From positions 3,152,891-3,216,890 of the forward strand of contig NW_024041150.1 in assembly GCF_014851395.1 (NCBI RefSeq): a stretch of 64,000 nucleotides of DNA, read 5' to 3'. The DNA is from Micropterus salmoides (Eukaryota > Chordata > Actinopteri > Centrarchiformes > Centrarchidae). The position numbers and the translations under genes were made by a program. This document shows, in pieces, positions 31,342 to 44,217 of the stretch. The notes below the pieces were generated by a model. It was not told where the DNA came from. It saw nothing but the letters and a program-made list of their open reading frames with translations, and ran no database searches. Position 1 is the first letter of the stretch, and each line of letters starts with the position of its first letter.

Positions 31342-33971
31342 ATGGATGATTACAACAATAACAGCAACATCTATATCAACTACAATGAATACAACTTTGA
31401 AAACTATGAGTATTATGATAAAATTGTATTCATCATGAATGTGGTGACATGCATAATCATTGCTATCGGCTTTCCTTTGACCCTCGTGGCCATCTATGCT
31501 CTTTACTCTCTGGTATGTAAACAGATTTATTTATATACTTATTTACTGTCTACGTCATGTGTCTGTCAGACAGTTTTTCTGTCTGTAAAGGATCTTGATC
31601 TGGTTTGGAGGCTATAGGTGTCAGCGGGCTGGGACAGAGGATCGTAATGATCTATACATTTATTGGACTATAAACACATGCAGTTTACATGTGTAGCTCC
31701 ATTTCAGCCTTCTCTTAAACTGTTGAGGTTATCATTTTAGTTACAGATAAACAAAAAATTAATAGTCATAGCAAATTGTCCATAATTATTTGGGATGATT
31801 GTCATTTTTAATTAAAAGCAATCAAGGAAATTTTGTAGACATTAATTTTGGATTTTGGTTTTCAACAACTAGAGAACGGATTGCCATAAAGATTATACAG
31901 ACATTTGTGGATCCCAGAGGTTGAATCATAATAACTCTTGATGATCCCCTGACTTTTCATTAAGCGCCGTCTTCAAAAATGTTCATTTGTCCAACACATG
32001 GGTTTAGTCAGCACCTAACAATGATTTTTCAAATCGATTAATTGAACAAATAATTGTTTCGAGTAGTCGATTAATCTAATAACTAATTTATTTATAATTT
32101 TTATTACTCTATTAATTCAACAATTATTTATACAAAATGAATGCCAAAAACATGTCTAATTAATAATATATTTGGTAACACTTTCTATGAAGGTTGGGAG
32201 GTAATGCGTCCATAAGCCATTATAACAGTTGTTATAATCATTTACAAACATGCATTAGGCTCTATAGCAAAGTTCATAACGTATTATGACCTTTTGATTT
32301 AATGTTTTATGCCAGTTTATATCAATGTGCGCCAAGAATCTCTGACCATGTTCCATAGGACATTATAACCATCGACTCTGCCTCGTTATAAATACACTTC
32401 AGTCACAATTTAGAATTAGTGATATAAAATGGAATAATAACTTATAGTAATGTTTAATGTTATATAGCATGTCTTTCTTTGTTTTAAGTAAAGTGTAAAA
32501 ATATCTATCCCTGTATAAAATATTACAGGTGGACATAATACCATATGAGCTAATTATAAGAACTTATAACACCTATTTGTTTGCTTTAGGTAAAGTGACA
32601 AAATTTGCGCAGGAAAAACACTTTTATTTATGTTTCTTCACTTTACGAACAAATTTTTAACATTTTGCATTTTAGCACAAAAACACAACTTAATTACATG
32701 AAGGAAACTCATTCTCAGGGTTGGTGAAAGATGCTCAAGACTAACTTCCGTTATCATTCAGAACCTGCTTCAGCAGATGCTTTGCTTGCGGTTGAAAGCG
32801 TTTTGCTGGTCGCACAGAGTTTACAGTAGCTGACAATGTTCTTTGCATCTTAAGCTGATGATACACAGAGCAACCGTGGGAGCAATCGTGCAGGGCAATG
32901 TTTCCGTCAATGATAATGAGTAGGCTAAAGATTACTACAGTAATCCCCTTCCCCCACCACTCCGCCACCCGCCCCGCACCGCCGCTATCCGTTCAAAACA
33001 TAGTCGGACTTTTAAAAAAACAAACAACAAAAGGCCGGAAATTGAACTTTAACTTACGTGCCCGGGAGCGAGCGAGCGTGAGAGAAAGATTATTTTTATT
33101 ATTATTTATTCTCCTGTAAATTAGCGGAGAATAAGATGATCCAGCTGTAGCTGTGTGTCTGTCCTCTCTGCTCCACCTGAAGGGGCTGTGAGCTGCACTT
33201 TATCAGAATTAGGAGGCGGATTACTAAGTGACCAGTTAGCCTATAGAAATATTAAGGGAGGAAAAAACAAGTTGCTCGAGGCCGGTGCAGCAAAGTGCCT
33301 CAATATTAAACTACAGCTTCTTCTTTTGTGCTGCTGTTACTTCTAGCTGAAGGCAGCAGTGATGATGTCTGCAGCAGGGTGGGTACATCTAATGTAGGAC
33401 TACTTTGAATTTCGCTACATTTTCCATTCATACCTTATATAACTTAACCAGTCTGTAATCTGCATTTTGCTTCATTAACAGAAATGAGCTCGGGCGCTTG
33501 TCACAGTCACAGAGCTGGGCAGATGCAAACATTTAGAAAATCAGGCAATATTTTTGCAGTTTAAGGCATTATGTTATACTAATACAACTGAAATCTAGTG
33601 AGCGCACACCATGGCACTGGTGACCCTGTCGGAAAGCGCCTGCGTCGCTCTCTAACAAGCCGGCGAGTGACACACTTTCACTTTCCATTAACGGCGCGTT
33701 TAAAGCGGCATTAGTCTCTGCAGAGCAAATGAAGACTACATAGACACTGTAAGATCTATGTCAGACGATCACTGCATTGATTGAGATATATTAAAAGTGT
33801 CCTGTTGTTGAACAGAGCATCGCTTTGGACATTAACCTGTTTCTTTTCTTTAATACACATTGGTTACTATTTGTTTTATAGCGATGTCCCACGGTGAGTC
33901 CATAAACAGAATGTCGCCGGTGAAACTGATCTTTCACTCAGCAGCTACAAGCTGTTATTTATTTTTGAGAT

Positions 33972-34025
<54 letters not shown>

Positions 34026-37000
34026 GTGGATAACATAGTTCTGTTGGGTTTTAAGCATGATGCACAGCTTCCTCTGTATGCAGGTTTACCTGCTTCAACA
34101 ACGAGCTGCTCCGTGTTACTGCCACAATCATTCATGTATTGGCAGCCTGTGCTACTGCAAAGCAAAGCAAGCGGTTTGGTTGGCTACATCAAATGTTGGC
34201 TGGGTAGCAAAAGTGATATAGCGGGTGGACCACAGATTGATTGCAAAGTTTATGATGATTTATCCTGTTTGACCTCTCAAAATATCCACTTATTCTGGAA
34301 ATGTCAGAGAACCCAGTTAGATTCTGAATGTGCAGAACTTTGAACATGAGCAGAAAACCTGCTGAAACAAAGGAGCTGTTAAAGTCCAGGAGTTTATCAC
34401 TGAATTAAAATTATTTAATTTATTATTGATGAGGTAAAAAGGTGCCACATGCACATTTAAAGAGGTTACCTCAATCAGTCATGCCTGCGTGTGTGTTGAT
34501 TCAGCAGTGATGATATTAAAAGTTGATCTACAGGAGAAACATATCTGAAAGCTGAGAGCTGCTCGGCATTATATTCTGTTACAGTTTTAGATTTTAAATT
34601 GTTTTATTATACCTTTATTAAACCAAAAAACTATTTTGCCAAGAGTGTCCTGGCCAAGGCAGGCAGTAGTACAATTGCACATTTAAGATGGGAATAAATA
34701 ATCAATTACAAGGTCATTAAATATCAAAATGTTCTTAAATATTCGCCACAATTCAGCAACACCTGAATTTTGTGTGTCCCTTTACATAAATAATTGCCTG
34801 TTACGACTGTGTGCTTCTCTGTGCTTTCTCCATGTTTTCTGCCCTAGTTCTGCCTCTGATGTACTTTAGCTGATTGCTGAACAAGGTCCACCTGGCCTTG
34901 AAAGGCGGGCTTTAAAAGCTCCTGTGCAAGCATCAGAAGAGAAGGCTCCTTGATTTGGTATTGCAGGTCTTGCTGCATCTCAGCTGGGGCATTTTTGTGT
35001 TATGTTGTGTTTTTTGGTGTTAATTTATCATCTAGTTATGTTAATAAATTCCCTTGATTTGGTTGTTTTAAAGGTGTTTATTTGTGTTGAGTTTGGGTCA
35101 GTGTTGGGGTGTTGTTCACCCCATGTTGCCACCAAAGGGTGGGGCATAACATTGCCACAATAAATTGATGCAGAAATTGGTGCAGAAAAACACCAGAATG
35201 CAGGAAATTAAGTGTTTAACACTCACAATTTTCTGGTTCATGCTGTTGCAGTTTTGTTGTTATATTATAATTAAACGCAAACACAAAATGAGACAGTTAA
35301 TAGTGTTGTTGTGCCGTATAAGTAGAAGATCTTTACTGTTGCTTTACCGCTTTACAGACTTAACTTTGGGGGGGGGGGGGATTATTATGTGGAGATATGA
35401 AGTTTTATGGGCAGGGCTAAGCCCCCAATGTTTCCAGATCCTAAAAACACCCTTGCTTGCCACTAGCAAGATTGCCCAGCAGCATTGCTCAAAAAGTTTC
35501 CCCGTGTATCATCAGCTTAATAGCAGTAGCAACCCTCTCCCTCGTTTCTTCCTTTAGTTTTTGGCTATCAGTGGACGTGAACAACAAAGTCGGGTCCCGC
35601 TGAGTCACGTCAAGGATGGTGCGTTCAGTAACGAGTAACGCACTTGCCTTAGTAACTGTAATAATATTACTGTTTTAGAAAAGTAATTAGTTACACTACT
35701 TTTTTAGTGGGAAAAGTAATATTACAGCAACGTGTTACTGCCCAACACTGTTGCCGACCATATTACATCAAGTAAGAAGAGGCTCAGATGTTGTCACAGA
35801 TGAATGGCGAGCCTATGGACAGGCCCTAACAGATGCAGTGGACAATTGGCGACATCGTGGCAACCGCTCCACAAAACCTTTTAAAGAACATTTTAAACTA
35901 GCCTAATTGAATGGGAATACTGGTTGGACAGTGGGGATGAGAATGTCTTGGCATGGTGTTTTGCATCAAATAACTAAGTTTTGTTGACGTTTCTGAAAGC
36001 CATAGGTATTTGACGCCCTAGGATAACGGACTGCAAAAAACACCTGCAGAAAAGCCTACTTACCTGGTATGCTTCAGTTGACAAAGAAAATTCATTTCTT
36101 GAAGATTTATCTTTCTATAAAGCCTCACAGGGCCACAACCAAATTTAAAACAAGTAAAAACCAAGGAGAGATGTAACACAGAAATATGTTGTCAATATTC
36201 AATAGCCATTACTCCGGCTAAATCAGTATATTTTCGCAATTTTACTCATATTTCAAAATCATCAGAACAAAGACACTGATACTTAAAAGACCAAAGTAAA
36301 TGTCCTTTCATTTCAAACTTATGTGTTTATTGCGAGATCTTGTAACTGATGTCTGCTAACATTCAAGTCTCGCGTTGCCAGTAGTCACGTCTCATACAGT
36401 TGCAGTTACATCCAGTTTTTTTTTAAATTTAAATTAAAATGAATGCAATGAACGTTGTGTGACAGCGAAAACGAGGGTAATTTAAATGTTTCAAATGTTT
36501 ACTTGCATTTGACATGTTACACGCACCACAAGCTGCGTTGGCGAAAACTACATGTAACAAATTTTAACACTATTTTGGCTGCACTCATCGCTGGTCTGAA
36601 ACAATCGGCTATAGCCAAGCCGTTAAATTTAGACCACTGATTGCCTCGATTTTGCCGGGTGGGTTAAAAGCAGATTACATGTAGCCTGTCCAAACCAGAG
36701 CTAAATCGTGGCTACATAGACCATGTCAATTGAATGACACTTAATATCTTGTAGATATTATTGACATTGTAAAAATAATGGGATATCAACCATATCTCAT
36801 TTGACTGGGCAAACACCACAATTAATCAGATTAAACCATTTTGACTAAAAGTGGGCTACAATAGCCGGTCTGAGCTAAACCGTGGTTATGCACAGGCCAC
36901 GTATAGAACATGGGAAAGAGATGAAACAAAAAACATTGTAATTACTGTTGACTTTGCTTACATGATAGAATATCATACACCCTGCAAGTTATTTTGGCAA

Positions 37001-38180
37001 AAACATCATGTGACCTATTGTGGCTAGAAGAGGGTTACTCTTAGCCGGACTAAATTGGGTCTATAGTTAACTCAGATAGTGAAATGACGGCTGTTGCTTG
37101 CTGAGATGTTACCGCAGTGATTGGCCAGTGTGTCATATCTGATATTTCTGACAGAACAAAGGAGAGTTTGATTAAAGATACATAAATGGCTCTGACTGCA
37201 GCTGCTGACAGGAGACAGATGACAGATTTGGGAGGAGGTGGACTTCAAAACATGTTCACAACTGCTTGTTTACTTTTACCTGCAGGTGAGAAGTGACCAC
37301 GTTGCTCCGATCTACGTCATCAATCTTCTCTTTACCGACCTCATCCAGCTCTGCTGCATGATCGTTCAGGTGAAACAACCTGAGGATTGGACGATACTTT
37401 TCATTTCCTTTTCTATTTACTACTTTGTTCAGATTGCCAGTGTTTACTTCATGGTCTGCGTCTCCCTGGAAAGGTATCTGTCTGTCTATCCAGTATGTGT
37501 GGAGCTCCTTCTGTGTCTGAACATTATATTAGTTTATAACTCTGAAGCTCCTCAAAGACTTTGTGTCCATCTTGTGTTACAGGTATTTGGTCATCGCCCA
37601 CCCGCTGTGGTACCGCTTCAGACGAACCATCAAGACCTCTGTGGCGGTCTGTGTCGTGGTCTGGGTCCTTACTCTTGTCTGTGTCATCCTTTATTATTTC
37701 TCTGTTAATCATGTGGTCACAAGAATACTCTTGGCTGTTCTCCTTACCCTTCCCTTCCCACTGTTTATATTCTTCCTGGTTGGGACCCTCAGAGCCCTGT
37801 CTGCTTCCGTCTCAGTCCCCTCTGATGATAAACGATGGATTTGGGGAATTTTGGTTCTGTTGCTGCTTATTTACACGCTGCTGTTCCTGCCTACAATCAT
37901 TTGGTTTCTAGGAGCCCACTTTAACTATACCCTCATCAACCTGTCCCACATGTTTCTTAGGTTGAGTCCTCTTGCGGACTTAGTCCTGTGTGTCTTCATG
38001 AGGAAAGGGGCCAGAGACAAGCTTTTGGCCTCTGTGTGTTGCAGAATGGACAGCAATCAGCCGTCAATCAGTATGAATGATGACAACATTTCCACAGTCA
38101 GCTTAATGTTGGCAGAGAAAGAGGGAGAGAGAGAAAGGGGAGGAAACAGGAGGAGAAATGTAGATGAACAGAAAGGATAG
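31342..38180 (+). CDS. Receptor unit 4: intact three-exon class A GPCR, 318 aa
   Basis: Exons are 31342-31512, 37286-37473 and 37583-38180; the frame is open throughout. The N-terminus is short (about 29 residues), starts MDDYNNNSNIYINYNEYN and is almost all Asn, Tyr and acidic residues. TM1 is 30-56 (GFPLTL), exon 2 gives TM2-TM3 ending ERY at 119-121, exon 3 gives LVIAHPLWYRFRRTIK in the second intracellular loop, TM5 with P178, TM6 ending LLFLPTIIW, and TM7 with ADLVLC at 251-256, so the NPxxY tyrosine is Cys. The tail (275-318) is longer than in units 1 and 8 and highly charged (KEGERERGGNRRRNVDEQKG). No Cys is found at 3.25. Intron 1 (5.8 kb) holds a solo LTR and a (GA)n tract. The ligand is unknown. 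Confidence 0.85.
33973..34020 (+). repeat. (GA)n microsatellite
   Basis: About 24 consecutive GA units in intron 1 of receptor unit 4. Confidence 0.9.
34799..35151 (+). mobile_element. Solo LTR, 353 bp, with perfect TTGCC duplication
   Basis: The element starts TGTTACGACTG and ends GGGGCATAACA, giving short inverted ends TGTTA/TAACA. TTGCC lies directly on both sides (34794-34798 and 35152-35156), a 5-bp target duplication typical of LTR retrotransposons. GGCTTTAAAAGCTCC is TATA-like and TTAATAAATTCCC is a polyadenylation signal. No internal coding region remains. It sits inside intron 1 of unit 4. Confidence 0.75.
35165..35225 (-). repeat. Dispersed repeat fragment
   Basis: The reverse complement (AACACTTAATTTCCTGCATTC, then TTTCTGCACCAAT) matches sequences at 6685-6740 and 24240-24285. 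The element is not further defined. Confidence 0.45.
36700..37110. repeat. Dispersed repeat with an inverted copy at 2.9-3.2 kb
   Basis: Internal units GAGCTAAATCGTGGCTACA and GAGCTAAACCGTGGTTATG are spaced about 180 nt apart, and the right end AGCCGGACTAAATTGGGTCT is the reverse complement of 2975-3000. It is probably a nonautonomous DNA element in intron 1 of unit 4. Confidence 0.4.
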
Positions 38181-41130
38181 AGACAAGACAGATATTGGAC
38201 TTTTTACTTTTTTTGATCACTGATACGCGTTTTTATTTTGTTTATTTTTCTTTGTTATAACTTACGTATTGTCTACCCAAAACTGTATTTGTTTGCTTTT
38301 TTATTTTTGTACAAAGAAGAAACAAAACTACAAACTCTTTGTTTATCTTTATTTAAAAGTGTTTTGGTGGTTTAGCGGAAGGCGTGTTGGGTTTTAGGAT
38401 GTGATTCAGAGCAGGTATTTTACAGCAGCTGTAGTGTGTTTGGTAATCAAATCTTATTCAACAGTAGATGTTGCTTTATATGAAATATCTACAAATCCAA
38501 TTTAAAATCCATGAGAAACTCATGTTCAACAAATCTCTATTGTCAATATGAACATAACCTGGGTCTCTCACACCAAAGGCATGTCTGTTTGCCAGGCTTA
38601 GCTGGAACAATAGGTGTCAGATGGTCAGTTTCATCCACTACTCTTTACCAACTTCAGACGTGCTCTATGAGTGGCTTTGATTGTGGCTTTAATCTTAGGA
38701 CTGGGCACATACAGATGCAAACAGGACGTTTTGACGCAGATCAAGTACTCTGACCAGAAAATCAAGTGCTGTCTCACCTGGTCCCTGAACAGCTTTTGTC
38801 AGTTGTTGGTACAATACAGTAGCATCCTTTTCTGAGTAGAGGGATCTTAATATTTGTCTGAATTGCTAGGGTGAAGTCTGATTTCCCCTCTAAATAGCTC
38901 CTTAGCTTCAGTACAGGTTTCATAGCACGAATCACTGCCCCCATAATTTCCACATCAGGATACCCCTTCCTGAGATCACCGTCGATCAGTTGTGTCCAGG
39001 CTACTAAAGCTCAAAGTATGTTTTGAGGTTGACTCACCCACATGTATGTCTGTTCTGAAGTCCTATCTGAAACCAGGGGAAGAACCACAGCAGCTGTTCC
39101 TAATCAGGGCCGTGCAGAGACCTTTGGAAGAGCAGGTGCTCAAAGTATAAAAGGAGCACATGGAACAAGGATTTAAATAGGTCTGTTCTCAAAATATCGA
39201 TACAGAAATATATTGTTATGTAGTCCTTGATTATATGCGTATACAGATGCTTCTGTATCGATACATCAACAAATGCTGTGACACAGTTTTGAAAAATAAA
39301 ACACAGGGAATACCCAGATCTAGCTTTAAAACACGGTGGGCTGACACAACTTACAGGGAACAGTTGCTGTTGAGGGGTTGCTGCTGCTGCTGCTGTTTTT
39401 GCTGCTGATACTACTGGAGGTGATCTGTGACTAGAGATATTATAACAAACATAGGAGATATATTAGCTGATGAAACAAATATGTGACCATGACAAGATGT
39501 AAAGATTGCTGACAGTATTTGGGACTGGCTCACTATGACTGACCTGCTGTAGTGCTGCAGCTGCAGCCAAGGCTGGCTGCTATGAGAAAATAAGAGAGAG
39601 ACGCTCACAGAGACTGCTGCACACTGAGAGCTGCAGGTAGAGGAAATAAGATACCAGGTTCTTTCTGTTGGCCCAGAATAACCATGACAGAGCAGCATAT
39701 CTTAACATTTCATACCTTTGTCTGAAATCTATATAGAGCCATTTCTTCTTCACTCTTTACTTTGATGTCAGGAATATTATTTAATGTAAATTCCTTTGTA
39801 CAAGTAACGAATTGCAAAAGTGCAGGAGCGAATTTAAGCTAAGAGTGAAATCTCATTGTCACATGGTGTACTTTGACGTTTCCTGATTTAGCTTTCCGCT
39901 GGTGGCTCTGTTAGTTTCTGTGTGTGTTGAGACATGCTGTTACTCATTTATCACTTCTGTGTTTTAGATAGTATATAGTGGTGTTGTTGAGGATTTAATT
40001 TGATATTGGCTCTGTAAAAAATTATTATCAATAAAAAGGTGTAGAATTTTACAATACATATTTTTACAGACTGTTTTCTCAAAATGGGTTTTTCCTCATA
40101 CTCTGAGCCTAAAATTTCCCCTTCAGTGCTTATATACACCAAACTTTCCAGTCGTCTTCCTACCTATATTGTCTGAATTACATAACATTTTATTCCCCAA
40201 AACAGGTCAAAAATAGTTTTTAATGCCCGTTAACAGGATTTATGAAATAATAAAAAGAAATATCCAAAATCCCCTCTGTAACAATATTTGAGTATAATGT
40301 GTCAAAATACAGCAATCATTTTAAACCTGACTTAATCCAGTGTTCAGATTTTTGTTGAAATAGATGTAAATTAGCACATATTTTGTTAGATACTGCCTCT
40401 AGGCTAGTTATCATTACACTGTATATCTTAAATAAATATTTGTTAATTCACTAATATGCTAACTAAGCCTATAAATAAAAAAAAAGTTTGAAAGTCCAAC
40501 CCAACACATCGTTAGATTGGTTAGATTCTCCACAATTCAATCGTTCAGTTCATTTAAAGGAAACAAAGAGCCCCAAAGTCTAGTTCTTATAGATTTACTG
40601 GTAGAGAGAAAAAAGTGCCGACTCCCGTTACCTTTGAAGCGCTCGTTGTGTGTCCGTTCCTTGATCATTTATATTCCTTTAGTCTGTAAGGGTCCACCGA
40701 TCAAAAGAATCAGTACAGCTTTTCATAAAAATGAATCCAAATCGTGAATCCCGTCAGGTGAAGTCCATCACTTTCTGTCTGCTAACTTCTGCCACACTTC
40801 CCCAGTCCTGCACCCTGTTGTTGGATATGTTTGTTTTCATTACATTGCTGCCTACAAAATAAAAGTGCATAAGCTGTCTGTCGGAGCTTGATCAAACAAA
40901 TTAGTGTATTTGATATTATTTGATATAATATTTTTTATAAAAGTAATATTCATACTGTTTGACATAATTAAACTGTTTTTATAGTAGTTTCAGTTTTGTG
41001 CAAAAGGAATTAAAGGCTTGTCCCACATATAGGTATGGTTAATTCAGTGATTTTAGCAAATAAAAGCCCAGGCTATTAATCAAAGTTTTACGGTATGTGG
41101 TACTGCATTAAACTGATTCTCATCATATTT
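38181..41130. other. 3' flank of unit 4 and left part of the array centre
   Basis: To about 38550 the DNA matches the 3' flank of the other units. A SINE scrap (GGGTCTCTCACACCAAAGGC) lies at 38562. A short (CTG)n-rich tract is at 39373-39412. I recognise no gene; the small ORFs have no motifs. Confidence 0.45.
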
Positions 41131-41335
41131 GTCAGGGCTCAAATCTTGGACCAATTTTGTTCTCCGAATATACTGTATGTTCCCCTTGGGTGATGTGATC
41201 CATAGACATGGAATTTCTTCCATTGTTATGTGGATGACACATAGTTGTACAAACCTTTTAAGCACACTGACCTCAGTATGCTGAGTTTCTGTTTTGGTAC
41301 TGCAGTATCTCTCCCTCATCCCTGTTTTTTGCACC
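41131..41335 (+). mobile_element. Decayed LINE reverse transcriptase fragment
   Basis: With frame changes the + strand gives SNLGPILFSEYT, then PLGDVIHRHGIS, then HCYVDDT and, after a stop, LYKPFKHTDLSML. These are the catalytic-core blocks of an L2-type reverse transcriptase; compare PLGHIIHKHGISFHIYADDT in the LINE at 17.8-22 kb. At least two frameshifts and one stop make it a fossil. Confidence 0.6.
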
Positions 41336-44186
41336 ACGCCAGCCAGAAACTCAGTCACTACAACATCATTCATTTCGAAATAAACCATGTTTAACTGCGC
41401 CAAATCTGCGCTTTTGGGTCCAGAATCCCTCACATTATGACATAACAATCTGGCCAAAGCATGGACCCAGCATACTAACCAGGCTTTCTCTAACCAGAAG
41501 CAACCTTTTGGATATCATGAGCAGATTCTTAAACCAGATCACTTAATTATCATCACAAGTTGTTTTAGTCATCTCTCCTTGTTGCATGTGTGAGTGGCAG
41601 CAGAAAGCACACAAATAGAAGAAGCAGCAGAAGCAAAACAGACACACAGCACATTTTTCAACAGAAAACAGATAGATTGAGAATTGAATGGTTGTCTTGA
41701 CAGCAGTTAACTATATGATCATATCTATACAGGGAGTATTATGATGTTTATGGTTCAGCTCTACATGTCTCATTGGTCAGACCAACAGGTTTGAAGTGGA
41801 AAGATCTGGGTCCTTAAGCAGTCAGAGAAGTCACACTAACTGATCACAGACAGAACAGAAAACAGATTCCGTTTTACAGGAAAGATACGGTTGTTTCACA
41901 GCCGTGAAACAGGAAAGAGCTAACCAACGTGTGTCTTTATCTGATGTACCATTAACACCAACAGCTTGTTTGCCGGAAACCACCGGGGCGTTTCCAGGCT
42001 CTTCAAACATTAATTCTTTAATTAAAGTATTTTTTGCCAGCAGGTGCCTTTGTATGTATTTCATTATAGATCATTAGTTGGTGTCACTGTATTGTATAAC
42101 TTTGGTTGTGTTTATCTGTACTTTCTGGAATGAATTACTGTAAATAAGCTCTATTAAAAGAATTTCTATAGAATTTCTAAACCCTGGTTATGGCCCTGAA
42201 TAGCACACTAGCTTGAATTTACTTGTACAATAAGCAGTTCAAATTATTTAGTTAGAACAGAAAACACATTTCTCTGCAGCTGGTACTACTACGCATCCCA
42301 CAGATGAAGTTTGCTCTCTCAAACCAAATTTTCAAGCACGTTAACAAACCACATGCTGTTTCACAGGAAATTCACAGTAAACCACCTAAAGTGTGTTAAT
42401 GTCAATGAGATGTCACACCACAACTTACTTGCAGAAACCACAACAGAAAGTGATGTAGGAAGAAAAAGCAGCATCGGGATGCTTTCTATTGCTCCTCTGT
42501 AAAAGGAAATAAGACCTTGTCATTGGGATTTTGCCTTCTTGAGTTTCCTTAAGAAATACAGCCGTCTCTGAGCTTTATTTGACAGGATGGGGATGTGAGA
42601 TGACCATGTCTGTTAAAAAGGCCAGCAGCACATCGAACTTACCCCCCACCCCATCTTCAAGTGGTACTTTCCACCCCCATTTTAGAGTTATGTTACATCT
42701 GCCCAGTGCAGTTTACAAGATCATGGAGAGATCTGAGAGTTCCAGTTATTAGTCTAATTAAGTTGACACTTTTTGTTTCTGACTGTAAGTACTTTAAGCC
42801 TCATACTAATATAGTTTCAGAGCAAGTGAGTATCTACAGTGCTAGTTCTATATGTGTAGAGCCTGTGCTTAATGTAATTACATTCAATGCGCCTTTTTAT
42901 AATTAATAGCTGCCTAGCTGTCCACTGTTTTCTTTAGTGGGATAATTTAGTGTCTAAAGCGGTTAGTTGGCACCACAGTGGTCTGGTGGAGCCAGCTTGT
43001 GGCTGTTCTAAGTATAGCAGTGTTTATTTATTTATTTTTTTCTTATTTAGCTCTTTATAATGACTGGTTTAATGGGTTGGAATATGTTTCCTTACTCTGT
43101 ATATTATTCCTCATTTCAGAACCACACACACAATTTGGCAATAAAGAAGTCTTAACTGGAAATTCTGGACTACTTTGTGACTTGACTTGACTCGTCACTT
43201 CAGTAGTGGGTGGTGATTTCCTGAACCCAAGTATTGTGAGAGCTCATGTCTTTCTTTCAATGTCAGTGTCTTCTGATGCAAATTCCCAGGAACCTAAAAC
43301 CTTTACCTGTTCCACGGTACCTTTGACTTCATGCTTAACGTGATGCATGTTGGACTTTTGGCGGCACTGCAAAACATCACCATGTTACATGACATTTGAA
43401 GCTCGCAGGAGCAAGATGGCTGCAGTTTCCTGAGTCCGGCAACCACAGTTGCTTTTCTCCAGCTGCAACAAGTTGGAAACACCTTTTGTCTGAATACTTT
43501 AAGAGTTGTGAGAAAACATCATTTGGTCATTTGAAATGAAGGTGCAGGATGCTTCCCTGGTAACAGCAGGTTGGGCTTTATGTTCATATAGACAATAGGG
43601 ATTTGTTAACCAGCAGAGGTTTTGTTGGTTAACAAATTGGTTGGTCAGGTTTTAATTCAGTGCGTAGGTCGAAGAAACTGATTTTTCATTAGATTTCAAG
43701 AAGTTGTACTGTGATATAGGGTTTTATCCATATTGCCAAGCACACAACAGCAAAAACACCTGCTCTGTGTCACACTGTGTACGTGTCTGTTCTGCTTTGG
43801 TCGTTTAGTTTTCAGTCTGTCATATTATTTGTAGCCTTACTTAGTATCTGTCTTGTATCTTAGTTCTTAGTCCTGTACCTTAGTTCTGGTCTTAGAGTTC
43901 ACTCCTGGTCTGTGTACTTCTGTGTTTCGCCCATGTCTGTCTGAGTTCTTTTTTACCTTCACTTCTGTCTGTTTTCCCTGTTGGTGTTAGTTTTGTGGTG
44001 ATCTGTCTGCTTGTGTCTTTATTAGTTTATATTTCTTCCTCTGGTCTGTTATGTGTTCAGTAACCTGTGTCATGTCTGTTCCCCCCAGTATCTGTCTGCC
44101 TGCCTCTATGTTTTCCCTGCTGTCTCTCTGTCTGCCTCGTTAGCCTCATGTCCCTCACCTGTGTTGCCCCACGCCCTGCTCGTTAG

Positions 44187-44217
<31 letters not shown>

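Noticed and set aside
37238..37285. In-frame open stretch before exon 2 (GTG GAC TTC ... CTG CAG) that could be an alternative first exon
   Set aside because: It has no ATG, ends in a textbook pyrimidine tract plus CAG acceptor, and is repeated before exon 2 in units 2, 4, 5 and 7, so it is conserved intron end rather than coding.
41080..41457. 125-codon ORF on the - strand in the array centre
   Set aside because: The + strand shows reverse transcriptase motifs across the same bases, so this is antisense to a LINE fossil.
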